A DNA stretch of 64,000 bases from NCBI GenBank assembly GCA_003712125.1, contig RHLF01000002.1, forward strand, positions 620,001 through 684,000, read 5' to 3'. Origin of the DNA: Allomuricauda sp. Its GTDB lineage: Bacteria > Bacteroidota > Bacteroidia > Flavobacteriales > Flavobacteriaceae. Shown here one piece after another: positions 17,918 to 25,351 of this stretch; the stretch's first letter is position 1, and the number at the start of each line of letters is the position of its first letter. Made by a program: the position numbers and the translations under genes. The notes beneath the pieces were generated by a model that saw only the letters and a program-made list of their open reading frames with translations, was not told the origin of the DNA and did not search any database.

Positions 17918-19486
17918 ATGAAAAAACGACCTGGAATCTTCAACGATGTCATCGGTCCGGTAATGAGAGGCCCTTCAAGTTCGCATACAGCTGCTGCATG
18001 GCGCGCCGCCAGAATGGCCTTAGATATTTTGAACGAGCCCTTGAAGAGCGCCGTCATCGACTTTGATAAAGACGGGGCTTGGGCACCAAACTATAGGGAA
18101 CAGGGAACTACCTTGGGTATAGAAGGAGGCTTACTTAATATTGATTTGGCCGATGATCGTATGAAGGAAATCGAAGCGGTGGCCTTAGAACAAGGGATCA
18201 GTATTCGTTACGAAGTGAATTCTTTCAAAACGGCCCATCCCAATACTTTTCGGCTCCAATTGGAAGGGATGTATCAAAAACAGCTTCAAATTGTTGCGGT
18301 TTCCTTGGGTGGTGGATCTGTAGAAATTATCACTGTTAATGGCGTAGCTGTTAAAATGGCCGGTGATTGTCATGAATTATTGCTCTATGTAAAAGACAAT
18401 CAAGATCTGCCAGAAACTTTTTACGACCTCTTGGAAAATGCAAACCGTATTGAAGAAGTAGCGGGTGATTGTAGGCTAATAAATGCCAAATTTTCAAATG
18501 CACCACCACCTGAGTTAGTTATAGCACTGGAGGAAATGAACAGATTTGACCAAATTGTGAGCGTTGCCCCGGTTACCCCAATCGTGTCAGGAAATGAAAG
18601 GGAACTTCCTTTTACATCGGTTTCTGAGATGTTACGGTACGCTGCGGAACATGCAATGCGTTTGGGTGACATCGGTTTATTATATGAAGAGTATCAGAGT
18701 GGACTTAAACCCTCCCAGGTTGTTGCCAAAATGGATGAATTGGTCCAAATTATCGAAGGCAGCATAGATCGAGGATTACAAGGAACCCAATATGAAGATC
18801 GCTTATTGCCCCAACAATCCCATTTGATTGCTAAGGCAGTGAAAGAGAAGCAGATTTTAGAAGCCTCGATTGTTAATGAAATAATCGAGAATGTATCGGC
18901 CATTATGGAAGCGAAGAGCGCCATGGAGGTTGTTGTGGCGAACCCCACTGCAGGTTCTTGTGGTGTAGTCGGAGGGGTTTTGAGGGCAGTTTCCAAAGCT
19001 CTAGGGGCGACTCGAGCGGAGTTGCTGCAGGCCTATTTTGCAGCGGGTGTCATTGGTGTCTATTTTGCCGAAGGTCCAGGTTTTTCTGCGGAGGAACATG
19101 GTTGTCAAGTAGAATGTGGTGCCTCGGCAGGTATGGCCGCTGCCGGTATTGTGCAGTTGTTCGGAGGTACGGCCAAGCAAGGTGTAGATGCTGCTTCCAT
19201 GGCCATTCAAAATATGATTGGGTTGATTTGTGACCCCATTGCCGACCGCGTTGAAGCCCCTTGTCTTGGAAAAAATGTGAGTGCTGCAGTTAATGCCCTT
19301 TCTTCTGCCACAATGTCCCGAGCAGGTTTTAATGCCCTAATTCCTTTGGACGAAGTAATTGAAACCGTGTCGCGGGTAAGTCTACAAATGCCTTCTTGCA
19401 ATAAGTGCACAGGCAAAGGCGGGTTGGCCATAACCAAGACGGCTTGCGCTCTAAAAGCTAAAATGACCTCAAAGGTGATGGGGTAG
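17918..19486 (+). CDS. sdaA: Iron-sulfur L-serine ammonia-lyase (single chain)
   Basis: Deaminates L-serine to pyruvate and ammonia using a 4Fe-4S cluster. The 522-residue chain carries the beta-type domain first (VMRGPSSSHTAAAWRAARMA near residue 15-35) and the alpha-type domain from about 300, with NPTAGSCGVVGG and cysteines in EHGCQVECGASAGMA, GLICDPIADRVEAPC and PSCNKCTGKGG. It is longer than the about 455-residue enterobacterial enzyme because of a linker between domains. The ATG at 17918 is preferred over one at 17864, since the extra 18 residues fall before the conserved start. It is divergent from the DPP-IV gene. With the D-serine dehydratase-like enzyme at 9993 the cell can probably use both serine enantiomers. 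Confidence 0.93.
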   Translation: MKKRPGIFNDVIGPVMRGPSSSHTAAAWRAARMALDILNEPLKSAVIDFDKDGAWAPNYREQGTTLGIEGGLLNIDLADDRMKEIEAVALEQGISIRYEVNSFKTAHPNTFRLQLEGMYQKQLQIVAVSLGGGSVEIITVNGVAVKMAGDCHELLLYVKDNQDLPETFYDLLENANRIEEVAGDCRLINAKFSNAPPPELVIALEEMNRFDQIVSVAPVTPIVSGNERELPFTSVSEMLRYAAEHAMRLGDIGLLYEEYQSGLKPSQVVAKMDELVQIIEGSIDRGLQGTQYEDRLLPQQSHLIAKAVKEKQILEASIVNEIIENVSAIMEAKSAMEVVVANPTAGSCGVVGGVLRAVSKALGATRAELLQAYFAAGVIGVYFAEGPGFSAEEHGCQVECGASAGMAAAGIVQLFGGTAKQGVDAASMAIQNMIGLICDPIADRVEAPCLGKNVSAAVNALSSATMSRAGFNALIPLDEVIETVSRVSLQMPSCNKCTGKGGLAITKTACALKAKMTSKVMG

Positions 19487-19511
19487 ATGGCCTGAATAAT
19501 AGTAAGCGCAT

Positions 19512-19542
19512 AAAAAAAGGGAGCACTTGTCGGCGCTCCCTT
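19512..19542 (-). terminator. Rho-independent terminator for the small exported protein
   Basis: Stem AAGGGAGC (19517-19524) pairs with GCTCCCTT (19535-19542) over a 10-base loop. The A-run at 19512-19518 becomes a U-tract on the minus strand, so it serves the gene at 19567-19917. On the plus strand it has no U-tract. Confidence 0.8.
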
Positions 19543-19566
19543 CATGACAACTATCAATCCAATCAA

Positions 19567-19917
19567 CTAAACAGTTACTACAACGTAGTGTCTTCCTGAT
19601 TTTTTGTACCAAATCCCTTTGTACTTATATAATTTTCTGCCATTAACAACGACAACCTTATTGCCCCGTGGCAGGTTTCTGACCTTTATTCCGACAGGAG
19701 CAGCGCAAACCACATATTTTCTGCCTCGGGCCTTATACCAAACTCCATTTGCAAAATAGAAGTTTCGCTTGTTGTGTAGAATTAACTTGGGCTTTGAAAG
19801 TGTGGTAACGACCGTACCGTGTTTCGGATAAACTTTGACTACGGTTCTTTGTGCTTGTATGCTCAATAGGCCTCCCATAAGGGCAACTGTCAATAGGATG
19901 AGTTTCAAATTTTTCAT
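19567..19917 (-). CDS. Small exported DUF6515-like protein
   Basis: A 116-residue protein with a signal peptide (1-22, ending IQA). The mature part is very basic and built of repeated short beta units with tyrosines, seen as GVWYKARGRKYVV and GIWYKKSGRHYVV, separated by PVGIKVRNLPRG. This pattern of GVYY/GIWY plus a final VVV edge resembles DUF6515, a cell-surface family of unknown role. It stands alone, with its own terminator downstream and the terminator of the sigma-factor operon upstream. Confidence 0.68.
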   Translation of the reverse strand: MKNLKLILLTVALMGGLLSIQAQRTVVKVYPKHGTVVTTLSKPKLILHNKRNFYFANGVWYKARGRKYVVCAAPVGIKVRNLPRGNKVVVVNGRKLYKYKGIWYKKSGRHYVVVTV

Positions 19918-19977
19918 AACAATTTATTTATTTGGGTTTCTATACCTATGACCACAGTTTTTGAGAATGGTTTAATG

Positions 19978-20005
19978 AAAAAAGGGACCCGTGGGCCCCT
20001 TTTTT
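19978..20005 (-). terminator. Strong terminator after the first ECF module (bidirectional shape)
   Basis: AAAAAAGGGACCC (19978-19990) pairs with GGGCCCCTTTTTT (19993-20005) with one mismatch and a tiny loop. Both arms end in A/T runs, so it works in either direction. It lies 25 bases after the stop of the periplasmic sensor gene. Confidence 0.85.
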
Positions 20006-20030
20006 GTGTAGTTCATCGATTTTGGAGGTA

Positions 20031-20477
20031 TCAACCCCCATTTCGTCGCTTGCGGTATTGCTGTAGCAGCCGTTTTTTAAAATCCTCCTCGGTTTTAAGG
20101 AGTAAAATAATTTTCTTGGAAGAGATGACCCCTTTCAATTGCCGTACAAATTCATCTTGTTCGGCTACTTTTTCTTTTTGCAAGGCCATATAATCAGAAA
20201 GTAGGTTTGAAGCCTCTTGATCCGAGATGGACATTAAATCGGCCATTTGTCCTCGAAATCGGGTGCGCTCCTTAATACGTATTTGCTCCAACTTCTTTTC
20301 ATGCTCGTTATAAATGGGCCAAAAATTCTGGGCCTCACTACTTGTAAGGCTTAAACGTTCAGTAATAAAAGCTACTTTCAATGTCTTTACCCGGTCCCTA
20401 ACCTGACCGTTTACCATCGAAAAGACCATAACGGCAAGTATCGCGGTCATAAGCACTTTTCTATTCCAATTCATCAT
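20031..20477 (-). CDS. Spy/CpxP-like periplasmic protein of an ECF sigma module
   Basis: A 148-residue exported protein: signal at 1-25 (ending MVNGQ), then an all-helical, highly charged body. ERLSLTSSEAQNFWPIYNEHEKK resembles the LTxxQ-type helical repeats of Spy, CpxP and related envelope sensors; homologues next to ECF genes are often labelled sensors of ECF-type sigma factor. The C-terminal tail is basic (QQYRKRRNGG). It overlaps the end of the anti-sigma candidate gene by 17 bases, and the ATG at 20477 is preferred to an upstream TTG. I infer that it modulates the membrane anti-sigma protein in response to envelope conditions. Confidence 0.72.
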   Translation of the reverse strand: MMNWNRKVLMTAILAVMVFSMVNGQVRDRVKTLKVAFITERLSLTSSEAQNFWPIYNEHEKKLEQIRIKERTRFRGQMADLMSISDQEASNLLSDYMALQKEKVAEQDEFVRQLKGVISSKKIILLLKTEEDFKKRLLQQYRKRRNGG

Positions 20478-20988
20478 ATTCAAGGTTTAGTTCATCCAAA
20501 TCCTCAATGTTATCATTCAGGTATTCAAATATATTTTCTTCTTCAATTTGTGAATCCGTTATATCAACGATTCCAATATTTTCAACGGGCAGTACCTCCG
20601 CTATTTCGTAGGAACTAAGGCCAAATTCATTTGATTCGAAATAGGCATCTATTTCTGTATTGGCCAAATCATCAAAGCCCATTTCTGGATTATTGTTCCA
20701 ATTCCATGCCAGAATCAACACAAAGAGTGCAGCTATGGATGCTGCCGCGTAATAGTAGTTGCGATACGAACGAAGGGAGATGACCTTTGAACCCGCATCA
20801 AGCTTGTTTTTGACAGCCTGGTCGATACCATCAAAATACCCATCAGGAACCGCAAACCCATCGGTTTTTGGAATTAATGAGCCCGCTGTTTGGTCCTTTT
20901 CTGCTTCCATACGGTTCATCAACCGCTCGTTGAAGTTTTCAAAGTAACCCTCAGGGGTCTTAAATTTATTTTTTTGGTTCTCTTTCAT
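20461..20988 (-). CDS. Membrane protein, probable anti-sigma factor
   Basis: A 175-residue protein. The cytoplasmic N-terminal half carries two copies of a PxGYF motif, FKTPEGYFENFNERL and FAVPDGYFDGIDQAV, about 35 residues apart. One membrane helix follows (about 77-95, YYYAAASIAALFVLILAW), then a very acidic periplasmic tail rich in Asp, Glu and Asn. This topology, and the place right after an ECF sigma gene (33-base gap), point to an anti-sigma factor. No classical zinc-binding anti-sigma motif is present. The acidic tail faces the basic Spy-like protein encoded next, so the two could pair by charge. Confidence 0.7.
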   Translation of the reverse strand: MKENQKNKFKTPEGYFENFNERLMNRMEAEKDQTAGSLIPKTDGFAVPDGYFDGIDQAVKNKLDAGSKVISLRSYRNYYYAAASIAALFVLILAWNWNNNPEMGFDDLANTEIDAYFESNEFGLSSYEIAEVLPVENIGIVDITDSQIEEENIFEYLNDNIEDLDELNLEYDELE

Positions 20989-21021
20989 TGCAACTATTTG
21001 ACCATCAAATCGTAAAAAGGT

Positions 21022-21564
21022 TTAATCTTCTCTAAGATACGTTTCTATTTTCTTTACAGCTAAATGGTAAGAGGCTTTTAAACCGCCCACCGAAGTTTCC
21101 AAAACCTGGGAAATTTCATCATATTTCATGTCTTGAAAATACTTCATATTAAACACCAATTTTTGCTTTTCGGGCAAAGTTGTCAATGCCTTCTGTAATT
21201 TTAATTGTATGGCATCGCCCTCAAAGTACACATCAGACTGTAGGTTGTCAACAATATGTTCTTGCAAGGCTTCGTTTGACACCCCCAATTTTCTTGACTT
21301 TTGTTTGAGAAAGCTAAGCGCTTCATTGGTGGCTATTCGGTACATCCATGAATACAATTTACTGTCGCCCTTAAAACCATCAATACTCTTGAATACCTTG
21401 ATGAAGGTATTTTGAAGCACGTCATCGGCATCATCATGGTCAAGCACAATACGTCGTATATGCCAATACAGGCGTTCTTTGTAGGTGTTGACCAACTCCT
21501 CAAAGGCTTGCGCTTGGCTCTCTTTGTTTTTGAGCCGGTTTACAAAGGCTTCGTCCGCAACCAA
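21022..21564 (-). CDS. ECF-type RNA polymerase sigma factor (module 1)
   Basis: A 180-residue sigma-70 family protein. Region 2 shows DHDDADDVLQNTFIKVFK and YSWMYRIATNEALSFLK. Region 4 shows LPEKQKLVFNMKYF and the helix-turn-helix YDEISQVLETSVGGLKASYHLA. The start is uncertain: the call at 21564 is a TTG. The frame stays open upstream nearly to the stop of the ABC transporter gene, with only ATT codons and no ATG. The gene follows the transporter by 45 bases and precedes the anti-sigma candidate by 33, so it probably shares a transcript with both. No separate ECF promoter was recognised ahead of it. Confidence 0.93.
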   Translation of the reverse strand: MVADEAFVNRLKNKESQAQAFEELVNTYKERLYWHIRRIVLDHDDADDVLQNTFIKVFKSIDGFKGDSKLYSWMYRIATNEALSFLKQKSRKLGVSNEALQEHIVDNLQSDVYFEGDAIQLKLQKALTTLPEKQKLVFNMKYFQDMKYDEISQVLETSVGGLKASYHLAVKKIETYLRED

Positions 21565-21609
21565 AAGTGTTTCTTGTTTACTAATAAGACTGCTGTTTTT
21601 GATAATGGT

Positions 21610-23442
21610 TTAGCCCAAGGATTGCATTTCAACTAGTTTTTTATAGCCTTTCCTCGATTTCATGAGTTCTTCGTGGGTACCTTGTTCGACAATTTCGCCC
21701 TTTTTTAAAACGACTATGGTATCGGCATTTTGAATAGTGGATAGGCGATGTGCGATCACTACCGAAGTTCGGTTTTGCATCATTTTCTCCAAGGCATCTT
21801 GCACCAGGCGCTCACTTTCAGTATCCAAAGCCGAAGTGGCTTCATCGAGAATCATAATGGGAGGGTTCTTAAGTACAGCGCGGGCGATCGATAGCCGTTG
21901 TTTTTGTCCGCCACTTAGCTTGTTGCCACTATCTCCAATATTGGTATCGTATCCATTCGGTAGCTCCGTTATAAAATCATGGGCGTTTGCAATTTTCGCC
22001 GCTTCAACAATTTCTTGGTCCGTGGCGTTTTCTTTGCCAAGGGCTATATTGTTCCGTACGGTATCATTAAAGAGAATGGAATCTTGGGTAACAAGCCCCA
22101 TTAAATTACGAAGTGATTTTTTTGAAATATCCTTGATATTGGTGCCATCAATTTGAATCTCCCCATCATTGACGTCATAAAACCGGGTTATCAGATTGGC
22201 TACCGTGCTTTTGCCGCTGCCCGATTGACCTACCAAGGCCACGGTGTGTCCTTTGGGTACCTCGAGGTTAAAATTTTGAAGCACATAGTCATCTTCATAT
22301 TTGAAGGAAACCTTATGGAATTGTATGCTTTGGGCAAGTGTTGTGGGATGTTTGGCTGCAGCGGCCTCTTTAACATCATTTTCGGTTTCCAGTATCTCAA
22401 ATATGCGTTCTCCCGCTGCATTTCCTTTCTTGATGCTATAGTTTACCGTAGTAATTGCCTTTACCGGATTGATGATGGTATAAAACAAGCCGATATACCC
22501 CATAAAATCTTGCGGTTTGAGCGTACTGTTGTCATCGAATACCAAACTACCCCCGTACCAGAGTACGGTAATGACAACTGCTACACCTAAAAACTCACTG
22601 AGCGGTGATGCCAGCCCTTTGCGTTGCAGTACCGAGGTCATAATGTCTTTAAATCGATGTGTAGAAGCCGTAAATTTTTGGCCAAACAGCGCTTCGGCAT
22701 TAAACCCTTTAATCACCCTTAGCCCACTTAAGGTTTCCTCCAAAAAGGAAAGAAATACCCCATTTTCTTTTTGTGCAGCCAAGGATTGTGCTTTCAACCG
22801 CTTGCCCACTGCCGAAATAATAAAGCCGGTAACTGGCAGAAAAATAAATACGAACAAGGTTAATTTGGTGCTTATCAACAACATGGATGCCAATACAATA
22901 ACGATGGTTATGGGTTCCCGAATCAGGGCTTCTAGAGAATTGATAATAGAACCTTCCACCTCTTTGATATCTGCGGTCATTCGAGCCAAAAGGTCGCCCT
23001 TACGTTTTTCCGAGAAATACGAAATGGGCAAATCAACGACTTTGTGATACAGGGTGTCTTGCAAGTCTTTGACCATACCCGTGCGCAAAAAGGCGAGAAA
23101 GTACATGGCCAAATACCGGAACAGGTTTTTTAGAAAAAAAATGACGATGCTAGCCAGGCAAATAAAGACCAAAGCGGCCATTGGGCCATCATCGGTTACT
23201 TTTTGGGTAAGAAAGTAGTTCAGTGAGTCCTCAGCGTAACCTTTAAGGTTCGAAAAGCCTTGGTATACGGGTTTTTCAAAAACCTCTTCTTGATTATCAA
23301 AAAGAATTCCCAGGGTTGGGATAAAAATGATAATCGACAATACATTAAAAAAGGCATACAGTACATTGGAGACAATGTTTAGTATGCCGTAAAATTTATA
23401 CGGTTTTGCAAACCGTAGTAATTTTCCAAGTATGTTGTTCAT
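21610..23442 (-). CDS. MsbA-like ABC exporter (fused permease and ATPase)
   Basis: A 610-residue half-transporter working as a homodimer in the inner membrane. A six-helix exporter domain spans about 20-340. The nucleotide-binding domain has Walker A GQSGSGKSTVANL, signature LSGGQKQRLSIARA, Walker B IMILDEATSALD and the switch histidine in VVIAHRLST. The family includes MsbA, which flips lipid A, and many lipid or peptide exporters; the substrate cannot be read from sequence. Its ATG overlaps the stop of the phosphosugar mutase gene by one base (TAATG), and the ECF sigma gene follows after 45 bases, which hints at an envelope-related role. Confidence 0.92.
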   Translation of the reverse strand: MNNILGKLLRFAKPYKFYGILNIVSNVLYAFFNVLSIIIFIPTLGILFDNQEEVFEKPVYQGFSNLKGYAEDSLNYFLTQKVTDDGPMAALVFICLASIVIFFLKNLFRYLAMYFLAFLRTGMVKDLQDTLYHKVVDLPISYFSEKRKGDLLARMTADIKEVEGSIINSLEALIREPITIVIVLASMLLISTKLTLFVFIFLPVTGFIISAVGKRLKAQSLAAQKENGVFLSFLEETLSGLRVIKGFNAEALFGQKFTASTHRFKDIMTSVLQRKGLASPLSEFLGVAVVITVLWYGGSLVFDDNSTLKPQDFMGYIGLFYTIINPVKAITTVNYSIKKGNAAGERIFEILETENDVKEAAAAKHPTTLAQSIQFHKVSFKYEDDYVLQNFNLEVPKGHTVALVGQSGSGKSTVANLITRFYDVNDGEIQIDGTNIKDISKKSLRNLMGLVTQDSILFNDTVRNNIALGKENATDQEIVEAAKIANAHDFITELPNGYDTNIGDSGNKLSGGQKQRLSIARAVLKNPPIMILDEATSALDTESERLVQDALEKMMQNRTSVVIAHRLSTIQNADTIVVLKKGEIVEQGTHEELMKSRKGYKKLVEMQSLG

Positions 23443-25151
23443 TAGCCTAAATTCAGTTCAGCCAAAATGCCCTGTATTTTGGCATCCAACTGCGAATTTA
23501 CGGCTTTAAAATCTGAAGGGTCCGCTAATTTGGTATTTGTTGTGATATAGAACTTGACCTTTGGTTCTGTCCCTGAAGGCCTTGCCGCAATTCGAGTGCC
23601 ATCTTCGGTTTCATAGACCAATACATTGGATTTGGGCAATTCTATGGTTCTTTGCTCACCTGTTCTTACATTTTTGGCAATGGAAGTATTGTAATCTTCC
23701 ACCCAAATCACAGGGGCCCCTTGTACCGATTCCACCGGATTTTCCTTAAAATTCTTTAGCATTTCCTTGATTTCTTCAGCACCGCTTTTCCCTTTTTTGG
23801 TCAAGGAAATTAAATGCTCCTTGTAAAACCCGAACTGCACGTAGCAATCAACAAGTTCCTTGTAAAAAGAACTTCCGTCAGCCTTTGCCTGACTTGCTAT
23901 TTCACAAGCCAATAGGGTAGAGGTAACCGCATCTTTATCACGTACAAAATCCCCTACCATATAACCAAAACTTTCTTCTCCACCACCAACGTAATGTTCC
24001 TTGGGGAAGTCCTTGATCATTTTCCCGATCCATTTAAATCCTGTCAGTGCCGTTTTGAATCCTACATTGTATGCTTTGGCCACCTGCGCCATCATGGGAG
24101 TTGAAACTATCGTGCTGGCGATAAATTCATTTCCTGCCAATCCTTTGGCCTGATACTGGTCAAGCAAGAATTTGGTCATCAAGACCATGGTCTGGTTTCC
24201 ATTTAACAGTTCCATTTTGCCGTCTAGGTTGCGAACAGCGATTCCCAGGCGGTCGCTATCCGGATCGGTTCCAACTACCATATCTGCCCCAATTTCTTCT
24301 GCCTTTTTCATGGCCATGGCAAGGGCCTCGGGTTCCTCGGGATTGGGTGATTTTACGGTTGGGAAATTACCATCGGGCTTTGCCTGTTCTTCAATCACGG
24401 TGACATTGGCATATCCAGCTCGTTTCAATACCTCGGGTATGGCCGTAATGGAAGTGCCATGAATGGAAGTGAACACAATATGAAAGTCATCTTTGCCAGC
24501 TGCATTAAAACTCCCAACCTTAACAGAAGCATCAAAAAAGGCCTCGTCAACCTCCTTGTCAATGGAATGGATCAGATGTGCATTCGCATTGAATTTGATA
24601 TCGGTAAAGTCCAATTGGTTAATTTCTGCAATGATGGCGTTGTCCTGTGGGGGTACGATTTGTCCGCCATCCGTCCAATACACCTTATACCCATTGTACT
24701 CGGGAGGGTTGTGGGAAGCGGTCAAAACAATACCTGCATGACAGCCTAAATGACGCACAGCAAACGACAGTTCAGGGGTGGTTCTTAATTCTGAAAAACG
24801 AAATACTGTAATACCGTTGGCAGAAAGAACCTCAGCCACTACTTGCGATAGGGTATCACTATTGTGTCGGCAATCGTAGGCTATGACCACCTTTATATCA
24901 TCATCAGGGTATACCTTTTTCAGGTAATTGCTCAAACCTTGGGTGTTTTTACCTAAGGTATATTTATTGATTCTATTGGTGCCTACGCCCATCACACCAC
25001 GCATTCCACCGGTTCCAAACTCCAAGTCTTTATAAAAGGAGTCTGTCAGTTCTTCTTCGTTGTTATCGATTAGGTGCTGAATCTGTTTTTTGGTGTCTTC
25101 ATCAAAAAAATCAGTCAACCATTTTTGAGCTGCAGTTTGAATTGGATTCAT
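23442..25151 (-). CDS. Phosphoglucomutase/phosphomannomutase family enzyme
   Basis: A 569-residue alpha-D-phosphohexomutase. Visible family elements are the phosphoserine loop LTASHNPPEYNGYKVYW near residue 145, the metal loop GTDPDSDRLGIAV near 295, the sugar-binding loop GGGEESFGYMVG near 395, and the phosphate-binding RPSGTEPKVKFY near 530. Length and layout fit the phosphoglucomutase/PGM2-like group, interconverting sugar 1- and 6-phosphates. The product feeds glycan and nucleotide-sugar synthesis. It is the first gene of a five-gene minus-strand run reaching the ECF module. Confidence 0.93.
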   Translation of the reverse strand: MNPIQTAAQKWLTDFFDEDTKKQIQHLIDNNEEELTDSFYKDLEFGTGGMRGVMGVGTNRINKYTLGKNTQGLSNYLKKVYPDDDIKVVIAYDCRHNSDTLSQVVAEVLSANGITVFRFSELRTTPELSFAVRHLGCHAGIVLTASHNPPEYNGYKVYWTDGGQIVPPQDNAIIAEINQLDFTDIKFNANAHLIHSIDKEVDEAFFDASVKVGSFNAAGKDDFHIVFTSIHGTSITAIPEVLKRAGYANVTVIEEQAKPDGNFPTVKSPNPEEPEALAMAMKKAEEIGADMVVGTDPDSDRLGIAVRNLDGKMELLNGNQTMVLMTKFLLDQYQAKGLAGNEFIASTIVSTPMMAQVAKAYNVGFKTALTGFKWIGKMIKDFPKEHYVGGGEESFGYMVGDFVRDKDAVTSTLLACEIASQAKADGSSFYKELVDCYVQFGFYKEHLISLTKKGKSGAEEIKEMLKNFKENPVESVQGAPVIWVEDYNTSIAKNVRTGEQRTIELPKSNVLVYETEDGTRIAARPSGTEPKVKFYITTNTKLADPSDFKAVNSQLDAKIQGILAELNLG

Positions 25152-25180
25152 GCTTTTCGTTGTTTTTCCAAATAATACAA

Positions 25181-25198
25181 TGTAAGATTATACTTACA
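25181..25198. repeat. Inverted repeat in the phosphosugar mutase leader
   Basis: TGTAAG-N6-CTTACA, a perfect 6-bp dyad with an AT spacer, lies 30 bases upstream of the mutase ATG and downstream of its putative promoter box. It could be an operator or a weak RNA hairpin. Confidence 0.4.
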
Positions 25199-25246
25199 AT
25201 AATGTATGAATTAATTATTTATTGTGACGATGCCTAATTTACAAAT

Positions 25247-25254
25247 CAAAAGTA
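25247..25254 (-). promoter_or_regulatory. Putative -7 box of the mutase operon
   Basis: TACTTTTG on the minus strand fits TAnnTTTG, 96 bases before the mutase start. No TTG occurs at the -33 distance. The same 8-mer recurs ahead of several other minus-strand genes in this window. Confidence 0.4.
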
Positions 25255-25351
25255 CACTAGTTTCCCATTATTTTCAGGAAGTTACCCTCTAAAAATCCTT
25301 ATTGCCCTCATTAATTGGGATTGCGTTGATTTTTTAGTATGTTACAAAACT

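Noticed and set aside
19986-20003. CRISPR, prophage, transposon or tRNA genes anywhere in the window
   Set aside because: I looked at all intergenic gaps and found no repeat arrays, integrases, transposases or cloverleaf-like sequences; the inverted repeats seen are terminators or short dyads.
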